This document shows positions 57,189 through 64,000 of a stretch of DNA of 64,000 bases, piece by piece. The stretch spans positions 62,001 through 126,000 of the forward strand of contig JBGTSJ010000004.1 of assembly GCA_041940305.1 (NCBI GenBank). The letters are read 5' to 3'. The DNA comes from JBGTSJ01 sp041940305 (GTDB lineage: Bacteria > Planctomycetota > Planctomycetia > Planctomycetales > Planctomycetaceae). The translations under genes and the position numbers were made by a program. Position 1 is the first letter of the stretch, and every line of letters begins with the position of its first letter. The notes under the pieces are model-generated. The model searched no databases, was not told the origin of the DNA, and saw only the letters and a list, made by a program, of their open reading frames with translations.

Positions 57189-58157
57189 TCACCGCGGAGC
57201 CGGATGGACATCGATGACGCCGCGCCACGTGCCGGCCGCGTCGCGGACAATCATAATGGATGCCGTCAGTCGATCGTCGTCATCCCGCCTCTCAAAGACC
57301 GCGCTGGCGGAATCGTGGTTCCGGAGCCAGCTCCCGATCCGCTGCCAGCCGCGGTCGGGAAGCGAAGCATCGAAATCGCCGATCCATGTGTCGATCGGTC
57401 CTCGGCCGTGAAAGCAGGAGAGTTCGCCTCCCGCTCCTCCGGCGATGCGGAGCGAGCGAGCGGCTCCCTCCGGCAACGGGATGTCCGCAGCGTCCAACTC
57501 TGGCGACCGGGCCGACTGATGTCGTATCAGGTACACGGTCCAGGCGTCGTCCGGTTGAGGGAGCGCCAGGCCCCAGGCGATGACGCGTTCAGTGGGGGAG
57601 CCATCCGATTCGTCATGGCTGAATGAGCGCGTGCCGATCACCCAATAGAGCGGGCCGCCGATGAGGTAGATGCGCCCTTCTGGTGAGGTCTCGACCGGCG
57701 ACCAGTTGGGAAGCTGCTGGAGCAGTCCCGCCTCGGCTTCGTCGATGGGAGGAAGCGACGCGTTCTCCGCCTCGGCGAGGATGGTGCGGATACGGGCGAG
57801 GATTGCGTTTGCGGCGTCACTGGGTGATCCGCGGAGGGTCTGGCGATGCACGGCCCAGTCGGAGCCGCCGAAGTCGAGGTCCACGCCGGAGGGGTCGTCC
57901 CAGGGACTGGCGGGGGGGGACGCGGGGAACGCAACCGGCGGCTCCGCACGCCACCAGTCCATCAGCGAACCGCCGATGGCCAGTCCGCCCACGAGCAGGA
58001 TGGCGACGGCGAGCAGGTCAGTGGTGCGGGACGAGATACGACGCGCGAGCGTACCGAAATCGCGAGGAACTGATGCGGGGGGCTCGACTCCAGTCGGAGT
58101 CGCCGGCGGCTGAGGGAGCCCGGCCTGTTCGGAACTCGATTCGACAGGATGGCTCAT
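57189..58157 (-). CDS. Membrane-anchored hypothetical protein
   Basis: 322 residues from ATG 58157 (MSHPVESSSEQAGLPQPPAT). After a Pro-rich N-terminus a single helix (about 45-65, LLAVAILLVGGLAIGG) anchors it. The rest is extracytoplasmic, mixed alpha/beta (WAVHRQTLRGSPSDAANAIL; DAWTVYLIRHQSARSPELDA; LTASIMIVRDAAGTWRGVID). The frame is open 27 codons further, but these lack a good start context. No family is recognised. It lies between the Tad genes and the acyl-CoA-dehydrogenase-like gene on the same strand. Confidence 0.6.
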   Translation of the reverse strand: MSHPVESSSEQAGLPQPPATPTGVEPPASVPRDFGTLARRISSRTTDLLAVAILLVGGLAIGGSLMDWWRAEPPVAFPASPPASPWDDPSGVDLDFGGSDWAVHRQTLRGSPSDAANAILARIRTILAEAENASLPPIDEAEAGLLQQLPNWSPVETSPEGRIYLIGGPLYWVIGTRSFSHDESDGSPTERVIAWGLALPQPDDAWTVYLIRHQSARSPELDAADIPLPEGAARSLRIAGGAGGELSCFHGRGPIDTWIGDFDASLPDRGWQRIGSWLRNHDSASAVFERRDDDDRLTASIMIVRDAAGTWRGVIDVHPAPR

Positions 58158-58282
58158 CGGGACGGAATCGTCGCCCAGGCAGTTCGAAGAACGGAGCCGC
58201 GTGATCTGTAGTCGAATTCGTGAGAGATCAGCCTTCACACGGACGTCTGAAGTCTCACGAGTTCAGCGACTGTCGGAGAAAC

Positions 58283-59383
58283 TCACGGATTCGAGCAGGG
58301 GTCCTGCCAGGGGGCGATCGGACACTCCAGGTTGTTCGAGAAACTCTCCAACTGCCGGACGCTCGCAATGAGCGGCGCGCGGCCCGGGTCTTCGCAGTCG
58401 AGGAGGCTCAACTGGTCGACGTACATGCCGTGGAATGCACGCGTGATGCGGCAGGGGACCTGATGGATCTCGCCGACGATGGCGGGTTGCGGCGGCCGTG
58501 CGGGCCGACCCACGAGGCGATCGACGACCGGCTGCAGGTCGGTGGTGCAGCCTCCGGCCGCGGGGTGGAAGTTAAAGCGGTCGTAGCGGGCGCCCCACTG
58601 GTTGTTGTACGGGTCGCCGTAGAAGCTGCGCAGCTCGTCGTCGCGGTCGAGAATCGGGAGCTTGGGATCGGTGTTGTAGAAGGCCATCAACGTCATGAGG
58701 GTTGACTGCATCTCGCCGACGTAGCCGGCGCCGAAGCGGCCGAGGTCGTAGGAGGGGTAGATCACCGGGATCCGCCGCTGCCAGGTGGTCCCCTGCCCCA
58801 TCGTGCCGTGCTGCCACTGCTCGTCGCTGAAAACCTGCGTATCGCGGTCGTAGTTGTTGCGGTAGGGGAGCGTCTTCCAGAGCGGGAGTTCGCGGTCGAT
58901 CGACGCGCGGCCTTCGTTGAGGCCGCTGGTCGAATCCAGCCGGGTGTCATCGACCGGCAGGCTGGAGCCGGAAGGCGCGGCAATGGTCGGGCCACGGACG
59001 ACGTAATGCTGCTGGAACGGATCGTTCGGCAGCGGTGAGGGGGACGCGCTGCCGAAGCCCATCGTGGCGGAGTTGGGCCACCAACTGTCGGGCTTGGGGT
59101 CGTTGTCGCCGGTGCGGGGCCAGATCGACCGGGCGGCCGCCTGCCGGGAGTTGGCAAGCGTCCGCACCTTCCACGACCCGGCGGTGCCGACGATGATCAT
59201 CATCGCCATGATCATCAGCAGCAGCGGGAGGCTGAGGACCAGTTCGAGCGGAGCGAGGCCGGCGCGTGGGGATGGAGGTTCAGGGTGGAGCAGGCTGGAG
59301 GTGCGGCTGGTGCGATGACGGAAGATTGCAAATCGGTCATTGCGAATCGCACATTGCAAATTGCCTTGTTGTTGCGGCCGCAT
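58283..59383 (-). CDS. TadE-like minor pilin / pilus-assembly protein
   Basis: The proposed start is ATG 59383, which gives 366 residues, but the first part lies in an AT-rich repeat and the true start is uncertain; the frame is open to 59485. The key feature is RAGLAPLELVLSLPLLLMIM, a prepilin-like segment: after the Gly the +5 residue is Glu, followed by a membrane helix. The rest is a long extracytoplasmic domain (RNNYDRDTQVFSDEQWQHGT; CTTDLQPVVDRLVGRP). This fits a pseudopilin processed by the prepilin peptidase encoded upstream (62282-62806). It is the last gene of the Tad block on this strand. Confidence 0.65.
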   Translation of the reverse strand: MRPQQQGNLQCAIRNDRFAIFRHRTSRTSSLLHPEPPSPRAGLAPLELVLSLPLLLMIMAMMIIVGTAGSWKVRTLANSRQAAARSIWPRTGDNDPKPDSWWPNSATMGFGSASPSPLPNDPFQQHYVVRGPTIAAPSGSSLPVDDTRLDSTSGLNEGRASIDRELPLWKTLPYRNNYDRDTQVFSDEQWQHGTMGQGTTWQRRIPVIYPSYDLGRFGAGYVGEMQSTLMTLMAFYNTDPKLPILDRDDELRSFYGDPYNNQWGARYDRFNFHPAAGGCTTDLQPVVDRLVGRPARPPQPAIVGEIHQVPCRITRAFHGMYVDQLSLLDCEDPGRAPLIASVRQLESFSNNLECPIAPWQDPCSNP

Positions 59384-59408
59384 TTCGACTGGCGCGCGGC
59401 GGTTTGGC

Positions 59409-59447
59409 GATCTCAGATCTAAGATTTGAGATTTGAAATCTGAGATC
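59409..59447. repeat. AT-rich hairpin within a degenerate repeat block
   Basis: GATCTCAGAT and ATCTGAGATC form a 10-bp inverted repeat around CTAAGATTTGAGATTTGAA. The nearby 59325-59365 has several copies of an ATTGCAAAT-like unit. This low-GC block differs sharply from its surroundings and lies in the 5' part of the TadE-like gene. Confidence 0.6.
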
Positions 59448-59543
59448 TGAACTGAGCTTCGCGTGCGCTGCCGGAGGGAGATCATGATTGCCAGTCGATG
59501 AGTGGCGGTCGCCTGCGGCTCACCGCTAAACGAGTTCGCTTTT

Positions 59544-61061
59544 TCAGTGCGTGTTCACGGCCTGGAGGTCGTGGGGTGCGACGCTCCGGAGATTGGGGCG
59601 GCGGTAGCCCGAAGCGGGGCCGCCGGGGTCGCTGGAGAGGATCTCGCCCAGCGAATCAACGGTCGCCGGGACGAGCTTGACCGTCCAGTTCTGGTTGAAT
59701 GTGCTCCACTCGTTGCTCCAGCCGTCCATGTTGGGAGTCCAGCCAGTCTGCAGAATGCCGTTCGCGTCGATATACGTATAAGGCCACTCCCACGGGCAGC
59801 ACTGGCGGCGTGACTGCGGGATGTACAGCGTGATCTGTGCATAGGTCTGCGCGTCGGACGTCATGTCCAGCGGGTTGCGGAACATCCGCGGAGCATTCTC
59901 GTCGACGTGGCGGCGGTAGACGACGCCGACGTAGCTGTACTCGTCGGCGATCCAGTCGTTCGTGTTCGCCGTCAGCGGCTCGCGGAGCATGATCGGGACG
60001 TTGACGTACGGGTACTCTTCGTTGAGCAGACGTTCGAGCTGACCGCAGGCGGAGGTGTGAAACAGCCGCGCGTATTGCGACATGGCGGCGAATTGGTCGG
60101 CCATGTCGAGCCCGCGGCGGGGGTCGCGATCGGCCATCCATTGCGTGAGGTAATCGTGTGCGCGGTTGCTGCGGCGCTGCCGCGCGTTCTGCAGGTAGGC
60201 CTGGCCGTTCGGGATGCGGACGTAATCCGCCTGGTACGGATCGGGATCGACAACGGGGAGCGTGCGGATCTGCGGATCGCGCTCATCGCCGTATTCGACC
60301 GGGAGTACGGTCGTGCGCCAAAGGACGCCAGCCTGCGGACCGCGGACTCCGCCGCCGAACTGCGGGCTGTACCGCATCTGCGTCTGTAGCGCGTCGAGGT
60401 CGTTCTGCCGCAGCCCGTGACGGAGGGCCATTTCGAGCGTGACGTCCTGCGCCAGCCCCGGCGTGGCGGCGATCAGGTCGCGCTGGAATTCAGGGATCAG
60501 CCGGTCGGTCGCGTAAGGATTCTCCGGCTCCGGCGTGCCGAGGATGTGCTCGAAGACCGGCAGCAGTGCCTGCGAGGCCTCGGCCGCCATGTTGCCCCAC
60601 GCAGTGACGAACGCCTGCTCCAGCGGAGCCTTCGCGGCGATCGACTGGTCCAGCCCCTGAAACTTGGGGAAAGGCGAGCCGCCGAATTGCTGGCCCGACT
60701 CGACCCACGCCGCGAGGATTTCAGGGACGTACCCTTCGGCGTTGCGGTCACGGGCTTCCCGCAGGAAGGCGGTGATCGCGAACACGTCGGCTTCGAGGTG
60801 ATTGGTGAAGGCGATCGCATTCATGCCGCGGGCGAGCACCGCGCCGCCGGAGTAGGTGGCGGAGTCGGCGGCGTTCTGCATCCGCACCTTGTCGTCGAAC
60901 TGCCGCGCGACGTTGAACAGCATCATCAGCAGCATCGTGAACATCAGCAGGACAAAGACCGTGAGAATGCTGATCGTCCCGCGCTCATCCCGATGCGCAT
61001 CCCGAACCCGCCGCGTCAGAGCGGCAGTGAGTCGGAGGAGCGTGGTCGGGAGCAGATGCAT
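59544..61061 (-). CDS. TadG-like Flp pilus-assembly protein
   Basis: 505 residues from ATG 61061; the ATG at 61112 is an alternative that lies in repeat sequence. It begins HLLPTTLLRLTAAL, then RDERGTISILTVFVLLMFTM, the TadG/TadE N-terminal helix segment, followed by RQFDDKVRMQNAADSATYSG, the conserved post-helix motif of TadG proteins. The long extracytoplasmic part has no known domain. In Tad systems TadG and TadE make the minor pilus components or tip. Two TadE-like genes flank it on the same strand. Confidence 0.8.
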   Translation of the reverse strand: MHLLPTTLLRLTAALTRRVRDAHRDERGTISILTVFVLLMFTMLLMMLFNVARQFDDKVRMQNAADSATYSGGAVLARGMNAIAFTNHLEADVFAITAFLREARDRNAEGYVPEILAAWVESGQQFGGSPFPKFQGLDQSIAAKAPLEQAFVTAWGNMAAEASQALLPVFEHILGTPEPENPYATDRLIPEFQRDLIAATPGLAQDVTLEMALRHGLRQNDLDALQTQMRYSPQFGGGVRGPQAGVLWRTTVLPVEYGDERDPQIRTLPVVDPDPYQADYVRIPNGQAYLQNARQRRSNRAHDYLTQWMADRDPRRGLDMADQFAAMSQYARLFHTSACGQLERLLNEEYPYVNVPIMLREPLTANTNDWIADEYSYVGVVYRRHVDENAPRMFRNPLDMTSDAQTYAQITLYIPQSRRQCCPWEWPYTYIDANGILQTGWTPNMDGWSNEWSTFNQNWTVKLVPATVDSLGEILSSDPGGPASGYRRPNLRSVAPHDLQAVNTH

Positions 61062-61100
61062 CACCGGTTGCCGGCAGAGAGTGAAAAGAAAGAAGAGAAC

Positions 61101-61250
61101 ACTAATCTCCACTGATAAACGCTAATGGCGTAAGGCCATGGTCACGCTCTCTGGTCTTGGCTGTCTATCTGATCTGATGCCGATTCGACTGGTACTGCGG
61201 CGTCCAATCGCGGGAACGCAATTAGTGTCTATTAGTGGAGATTAGCGTTT
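61101..61250. repeat. Pair of inverted ~28-bp repeats between Tad genes
   Basis: ACTAATCTCCACTGATAAAC at 61101-61120 is repeated in inverse orientation near 61221-61248 (TCTATTAGTGGAGATTAGCG on the plus strand). About 24 of 28 positions agree. The 90 bases between them are ordinary. The flanking 61085-61100 and 61251-61265 also share an A/G-rich edge. It may be a dispersed repeat element or a long stem-loop in the TadG leader. Confidence 0.6.
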
Positions 61251-61268
61251 CCCCGTTTTCTTCTAATT

Positions 61269-62225
61269 CTAATTCAACTGGACATACGGGCGGACGGACT
61301 TGATGCCTTCGATGGTGAGGGTGGCGGAGCCGATGAGGCGGACCTTGTGAACGCCGTCTTCGTAGAAGACGCGGCGGGCAGCCTGATCGGGGCGGCCGTC
61401 CCAGCGGGCGAGCATCTTGGCAAGGAACCGGCCCGGACCGGGGAGCAGCGCGAATCTGTGCTCGACCTCGATCTCCACCGGATCCTGCCAACCGACTTCG
61501 CTGTCGATGTGCGTGTGCGTGTGAATTGTGGGGGGATTGTACGTCGGGCCGTTGGTCGAGCCGGCCGTCACGCCGGAATTCTTGTCGGTGAATGTGATGA
61601 ACAGCACCGTGTTGTCGCGGACGTAGGCGATCTTGTTGCGCAGCCGCTGCGGGATGCGCTGGTTCGCCGACGACGATGGGACGAGCACACCGTACAGGGA
61701 AACCGCCGCATCGTCGGCGTCGGTCGAACCGAGCCCGGTCAGGCTGGACCCGCCCAGATCGCGGGACGGAGCCATCGTCACGCAGGCGAGCGTGGCGGCG
61801 TCGAAGATCTCCTCGTATTTGCGGCTGGTTTGAGCGACCGAGGCGTCCACGCGGAACGGCGTGTTGGGGACGATGCCGGATGGGAGCACGTTCTGCGGCC
61901 CCCCCTCCCAGACCGTGCCGGGGACATCGGCCGGGATCCACACCGCGGCCGAACGGGCCGCGGCGAAGGCAGCGTAGTTGACGGTCACGAGGCCGATCAT
62001 CAGCAGGGCGACCTGCACGATGAACAGCAGAATCATCAGGAACAACGGGAGCGTGAGGACGAACGCGAGGCTCTGGACGCCACCCGCCTCGCAGCGATGC
62101 AGCTCGGCGAGCCGGCCGATGCGGAACCTTCCGCCGCTGAATCGGACTACACACCACAGCAGCACGCTCAATATCGCGAGCGCCACAAAGCCCGGCAGAC
62201 ACTGCTCGACGATGGCGCGATGCAT
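61269..62225 (-). CDS. TadE-like protein
   Basis: 318 residues. The N-terminal helix and loop (GFVALAILSVLLWCVVRFSG) are followed by a TadE-type segment with the membrane helix (EAGGVQSLAFVLTLPLFLMI). Its prepilin-like site has no Glu at +5, so it is a diverged member. A long, beta-rich extracytoplasmic domain follows (RNKIAYVRDNTVLFITFTDK; WQDPVEIEVEHRFALLPG), and it ends KSVRPYVQLN. It lies between the prepilin peptidase gene and tadG-like gene on the same strand and is probably part of the pilus. Confidence 0.7.
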   Translation of the reverse strand: MHRAIVEQCLPGFVALAILSVLLWCVVRFSGGRFRIGRLAELHRCEAGGVQSLAFVLTLPLFLMILLFIVQVALLMIGLVTVNYAAFAAARSAAVWIPADVPGTVWEGGPQNVLPSGIVPNTPFRVDASVAQTSRKYEEIFDAATLACVTMAPSRDLGGSSLTGLGSTDADDAAVSLYGVLVPSSSANQRIPQRLRNKIAYVRDNTVLFITFTDKNSGVTAGSTNGPTYNPPTIHTHTHIDSEVGWQDPVEIEVEHRFALLPGPGRFLAKMLARWDGRPDQAARRVFYEDGVHKVRLIGSATLTIEGIKSVRPYVQLN

Positions 62226-62241
62226 GTCGTGTTCGGCAAGT

Positions 62242-62268
62242 GAGCGGCGGGGTTAAACCCCGCCGCTC
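62242..62268. repeat. Perfect 13-bp palindrome between tad genes
   Basis: GAGCGGC GGGGTT, A, AACCCC GCCGCTC: a perfect 13-bp inverted repeat with a one-base centre. It lies between the TadE-like and prepilin peptidase genes. Its plan recurs at 48056-48093, so this is a repeat family. Confidence 0.75.
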
Positions 62269-62281
62269 GTTGGACGCGGAT

Positions 62282-62806
62282 TCAGGCTGGGACGGCGATG
62301 ACAATCACGAGCGCCACGAGGGCGGCGGGGGCCAGGAACAGCCAGCGGTTCAGGGGGGAATCTTCTCCCGGAGGATGACTGATGCGACCCCGCATAACGA
62401 CGGCCTCGCGGATGAGGGCCAGCATCCGCCAGGTCAGCTTGACGGCACCTTCTTTCCACACCAGATGCGCGAGGCCGGCAACGAAGCCGATGACGAACGT
62501 CCAGAGCATCGCGAGGATGCCGTCATACAGCCCCAGTCCGGCCCCCATCATGGCGATCAGCTTCACGTCGCCCCCTCCCAGGTCCGGGAAGAAGACGAAG
62601 CAGAACAACATCACGCCGCCGCACACCAACAGGCCCAGCAGCGAATCTTCAAGTCCTTCCCAGCCGCGCTCCAGCGACTGCAAGACGATGCCGAGCAGGA
62701 TCCCCGGATACGTCGTCCAGTTGTAAATCATGTGCCGCCGGGCGTCGGTCCAGGCCGCGACGGCGACGAAGAGGAACAGGATGATCTGAGTGAGCGGAAG
62801 GTCGAT
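62282..62806 (-). CDS. Prepilin peptidase (A24, CpaA/TadV type)
   Basis: The conserved protein runs from IDLPLTQIILFLFVAVAAWT then DARRHMIYNW to GGGDVKLIAMMG, the two sites holding the catalytic Asp residues of type IV prepilin peptidases. Membrane helices follow the CpaA pattern. The ATG at 62731 would start after the first Asp and truncate the active site, so the real start is upstream. Between the in-frame TGA at 62819-62821 and that ATG there is no ATG, GTG or TTG. ATC at 62804-62806 and a later CTG are the only near-cognate choices. The coordinates given assume ATC. It processes the Flp pilin and TadE/G-like proteins encoded nearby. Confidence 0.7.
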   Translation of the reverse strand: MDLPLTQIILFLFVAVAAWTDARRHMIYNWTTYPGILLGIVLQSLERGWEGLEDSLLGLLVCGGVMLFCFVFFPDLGGGDVKLIAMMGAGLGLYDGILAMLWTFVIGFVAGLAHLVWKEGAVKLTWRMLALIREAVVMRGRISHPPGEDSPLNRWLFLAPAALVALVIVIAVPA

Positions 62807-62877
62807 GGCTGATCGACGTCAGTAAACGGAGAATAGTCCGGCAATGCCGCGGAGAACACACCGCCGCCTGCCGGACG

Positions 62878-63093
62878 TCAGTTGTTGTTCATCACATCAG
62901 TCCGCTCGGACTCGAGGTCGGTCATGCCGTCGTCGAAATAGTCCTTGATCCGGGGCCAGCCGAATCGCAGCAGGAAGATCAGGATCGGGATCGCGATCGC
63001 CCCGATAATCATGATGGTCTCAATGCTGACCGCCCCGCGCTCGTTGCGGTGCACCTTGAGCAGCAGGTTCTTCAGCGAAGCTCTCGGCTGCAT
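62878..63093 (-). CDS. Flp-type major pilin
   Basis: 71 residues from ATG 63093, with AGGAG 7 bases upstream. The prepilin segment is RNERGAVSIETIMIIGAIAI with cleavage after Gly and Glu at +5, then the hydrophobic helix and a short acidic tail (YFDDGMTDLESERTDVMNNN). This is the usual size of Flp/Fap type IVb pilins. It starts the pilin part of the Tad block; the peptidase gene follows on the same strand. It would be secreted across the inner membrane and assembled into the pilus. Confidence 0.85.
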   Translation of the reverse strand: MQPRASLKNLLLKVHRNERGAVSIETIMIIGAIAIPILIFLLRFGWPRIKDYFDDGMTDLESERTDVMNNN

Positions 63094-63137
63094 GGAATAC
63101 TCCTGATGGATGACGCTCGCGCGGCTACCGGCCCCGC

Positions 63138-63332
63138 CTACATGAAGGGCCACGCGACGACCGTGCATGTGAACTCAAATACCAGCTGCATGATCCGCCG
63201 GCCAGCCGGAATCACGACCACCAGCAAAGGCAGCACGACCCCCAGGCCGAGGACGTAATCGACGGCCGAGGCGCCGCGTCGTCGCGATGAGCCCGGCGCC
63301 GGATCGATCTGACGGAAGGAGACCGGCCGCAT
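63138..63332 (-). CDS. Second, diverged Flp-like pilin
   Basis: 64 residues from ATG 63332. RRRGASAVDYVLGLGVVLPL has a prepilin-like cleavage site with Asp at +5 instead of Glu and Tyr at +6, followed by a hydrophobic helix and a short tail ending AWPFM. It is probably a minor pilin. It lies upstream of the major pilin on the same strand. Confidence is lower because it is short and the ribosome binding site is weak. Confidence 0.55.
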   Translation of the reverse strand: MRPVSFRQIDPAPGSSRRRGASAVDYVLGLGVVLPLLVVVIPAGRRIMQLVFEFTCTVVAWPFM

Positions 63333-63508
63333 GACAGGATGCCGATGACCGTGCCGGCCGCTGTATGTCGCAGCGGCACCGATGGTTGTACCGACGAATT
63401 CATGGTATCGACCAGCCGGGCGGCCTGCCAGTGGAACCTGTGGAATCGGTGGGACTGTAGGGATTGCGTGTGTCGGGAGCGTTAATCCGCCATGAGCAAT
63501 CTGCGACG

Positions 63509-64000
63509 TCAGGGGGGCGTTTCGATGGGGGTTCCGGCGGCGTAATCGAAGCGGACAGTACGGTCGGGCAGCCGAAGCTCGACCCAGCCGGCTTCTGCGT
63601 CCCGTTCCACGATGAAGTAGTTATGGACGGCTGCGGTGTGCTCGTCATAGATCAGCTCGCCGGTGCGGCGGTCGATGGCCCGGACCCGGCCTACGAGGGC
63701 GCCCTGTCCCATCCGGTCTGGAGGTTGCCGCAGTTCGTTCATGATGATCAGTGGCACATCGACGGGTTGATCGAGCAGCAGGCTGGAGTTATCGATCGGC
63801 GCCTGCCAGCGGAGTTTCATGGACTCCCGGTCGATCGCGGACCAGTGGCCATTGATGATCAGGCGGCGATGGCCTTCGTTGGAATGGATGCCGCCGGCCG
63901 GCGTTGCGGCCTCCAGACCCGGATCGTTGCGCGCCCCGGAGACGATCAGGTTGAGGCAGTCCGCGTCGGCAAGGCAGCGGACGTGAATCAACGGCTGCGG
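63509..64000 (-). CDS. C-terminal part of an unknown protein, cut by the window end
   Basis: This frame is open to the end of the window on the minus strand and ends with a stop at 63509-63511, so it is the tail of a larger protein. The visible 163 residues include VDVPLIIMNELRQPPDRMGQ and GALVGRVRAIDRRTGELIYD, then EHTAAVHNYFIVERD and WVELRLPDRTVRFDYAAGTP. The VRAIDRRTGELIYDE segment resembles PQQ-type beta-propeller repeats, which occur as large exported proteins in planctomycetes. Function is unknown. Confidence 0.55.
   Translation of the reverse strand, partial: PQPLIHVRCLADADCLNLIVSGARNDPGLEAATPAGGIHSNEGHRRLIINGHWSAIDRESMKLRWQAPIDNSSLLLDQPVDVPLIIMNELRQPPDRMGQGALVGRVRAIDRRTGELIYDEHTAAVHNYFIVERDAEAGWVELRLPDRTVRFDYAAGTPIETPP

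Overview
The window looks like chromosomal DNA of a GC-rich planctomycete (Planctomycetota, probably Planctomycetales). The evidence is the mix of families: a VWA/glutamine-amidotransferase-like membrane protein, a beta-propeller/PVC-type cytochrome c/ThuA fusion, an O-antigen ligase fused to TPRs, lipoprotein leucine-rich repeats, an alginate-export-type porin and a tight-adherence (Tad) pilus locus with several TadE/G-like proteins. I see no rRNA, tRNA, CRISPR array, intact insertion sequence or prophage. The assignment rests on family recognition, not on a database search.

Layout. 1-2843: end of an unknown protein and a VWA/GATase-like membrane protein. 2844-5739: a gene graveyard with relics of a carboxymuconolactone-decarboxylase/AhpD-type protein, a DUF1348 (NTF2-like) protein and a DUF4011-type helicase carrying a nonsense codon and a frameshift. 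5740-10571: secreted sialidase-like propeller and the propeller-cytochrome-ThuA fusion. 10572-11275: mostly empty, with a Gfo/Idh/MocA relic. 11276-23840: a surface-glycan locus with a porin, a 32-residue membrane peptide, a Wzy-like polymerase, two GT4 glycosyltransferases, a PglC-PglD fusion, a DegT aminotransferase, a secreted zincin, a ligase-TPR protein and a small carboxypeptidase-regulatory-like protein. 23935-28900: a possible permuted papain-like protein, then leuC, two small genes (one an orphan SRP54 M domain), leuD and a citrate synthase. 29016-33365: Tat-exported deacetylase-like protein, sodium/solute symporter, LRR lipoprotein. 33790-42053: GT-C-like/TPR membrane protein, solute-binding lipoprotein, CobA-HemD fusion, GT39-type transferase. 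42089-48057: RNase Z-like MBL protein, membrane protein, DapA-family lyase, CtpA protease, TsaD. 48097-52139: a VWA/secretin-like protein and a downstream DUF2135-like frame that joins it through a run of nine A residues by a -1 shift. 52473-58157: small exported proteins, TPR protein, beta-helix protein, acyl-CoA-dehydrogenase-like protein and an anchored unknown. 58283-63332: Tad pilus genes on the minus strand. 63509-64000: end of an unknown protein entering from beyond the window.

How the genes work together. The glycan locus encodes a lipid-linked oligosaccharide route: the aminotransferase and acetyltransferase make a diacetamido-trideoxy sugar type nucleotide sugar, the PglC domain loads it onto undecaprenyl phosphate, the GT4 enzymes extend it, and the polymerase and ligase finish and transfer it. 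The 4,6-dehydratase and the flippase are not in the window. The Tad block supplies pilins, minor pilins and a prepilin peptidase, but not the ATPases or secretin. LeuC and LeuD form isopropylmalate isomerase.

The observations most worth following are the A9 frameshift junction near 49569-49577, the orphan SRP M-domain gene between leuC and leuD, the prepilin peptidase whose conserved N-terminus has no standard start codon, and the interspersed palindrome and AT-rich repeats.
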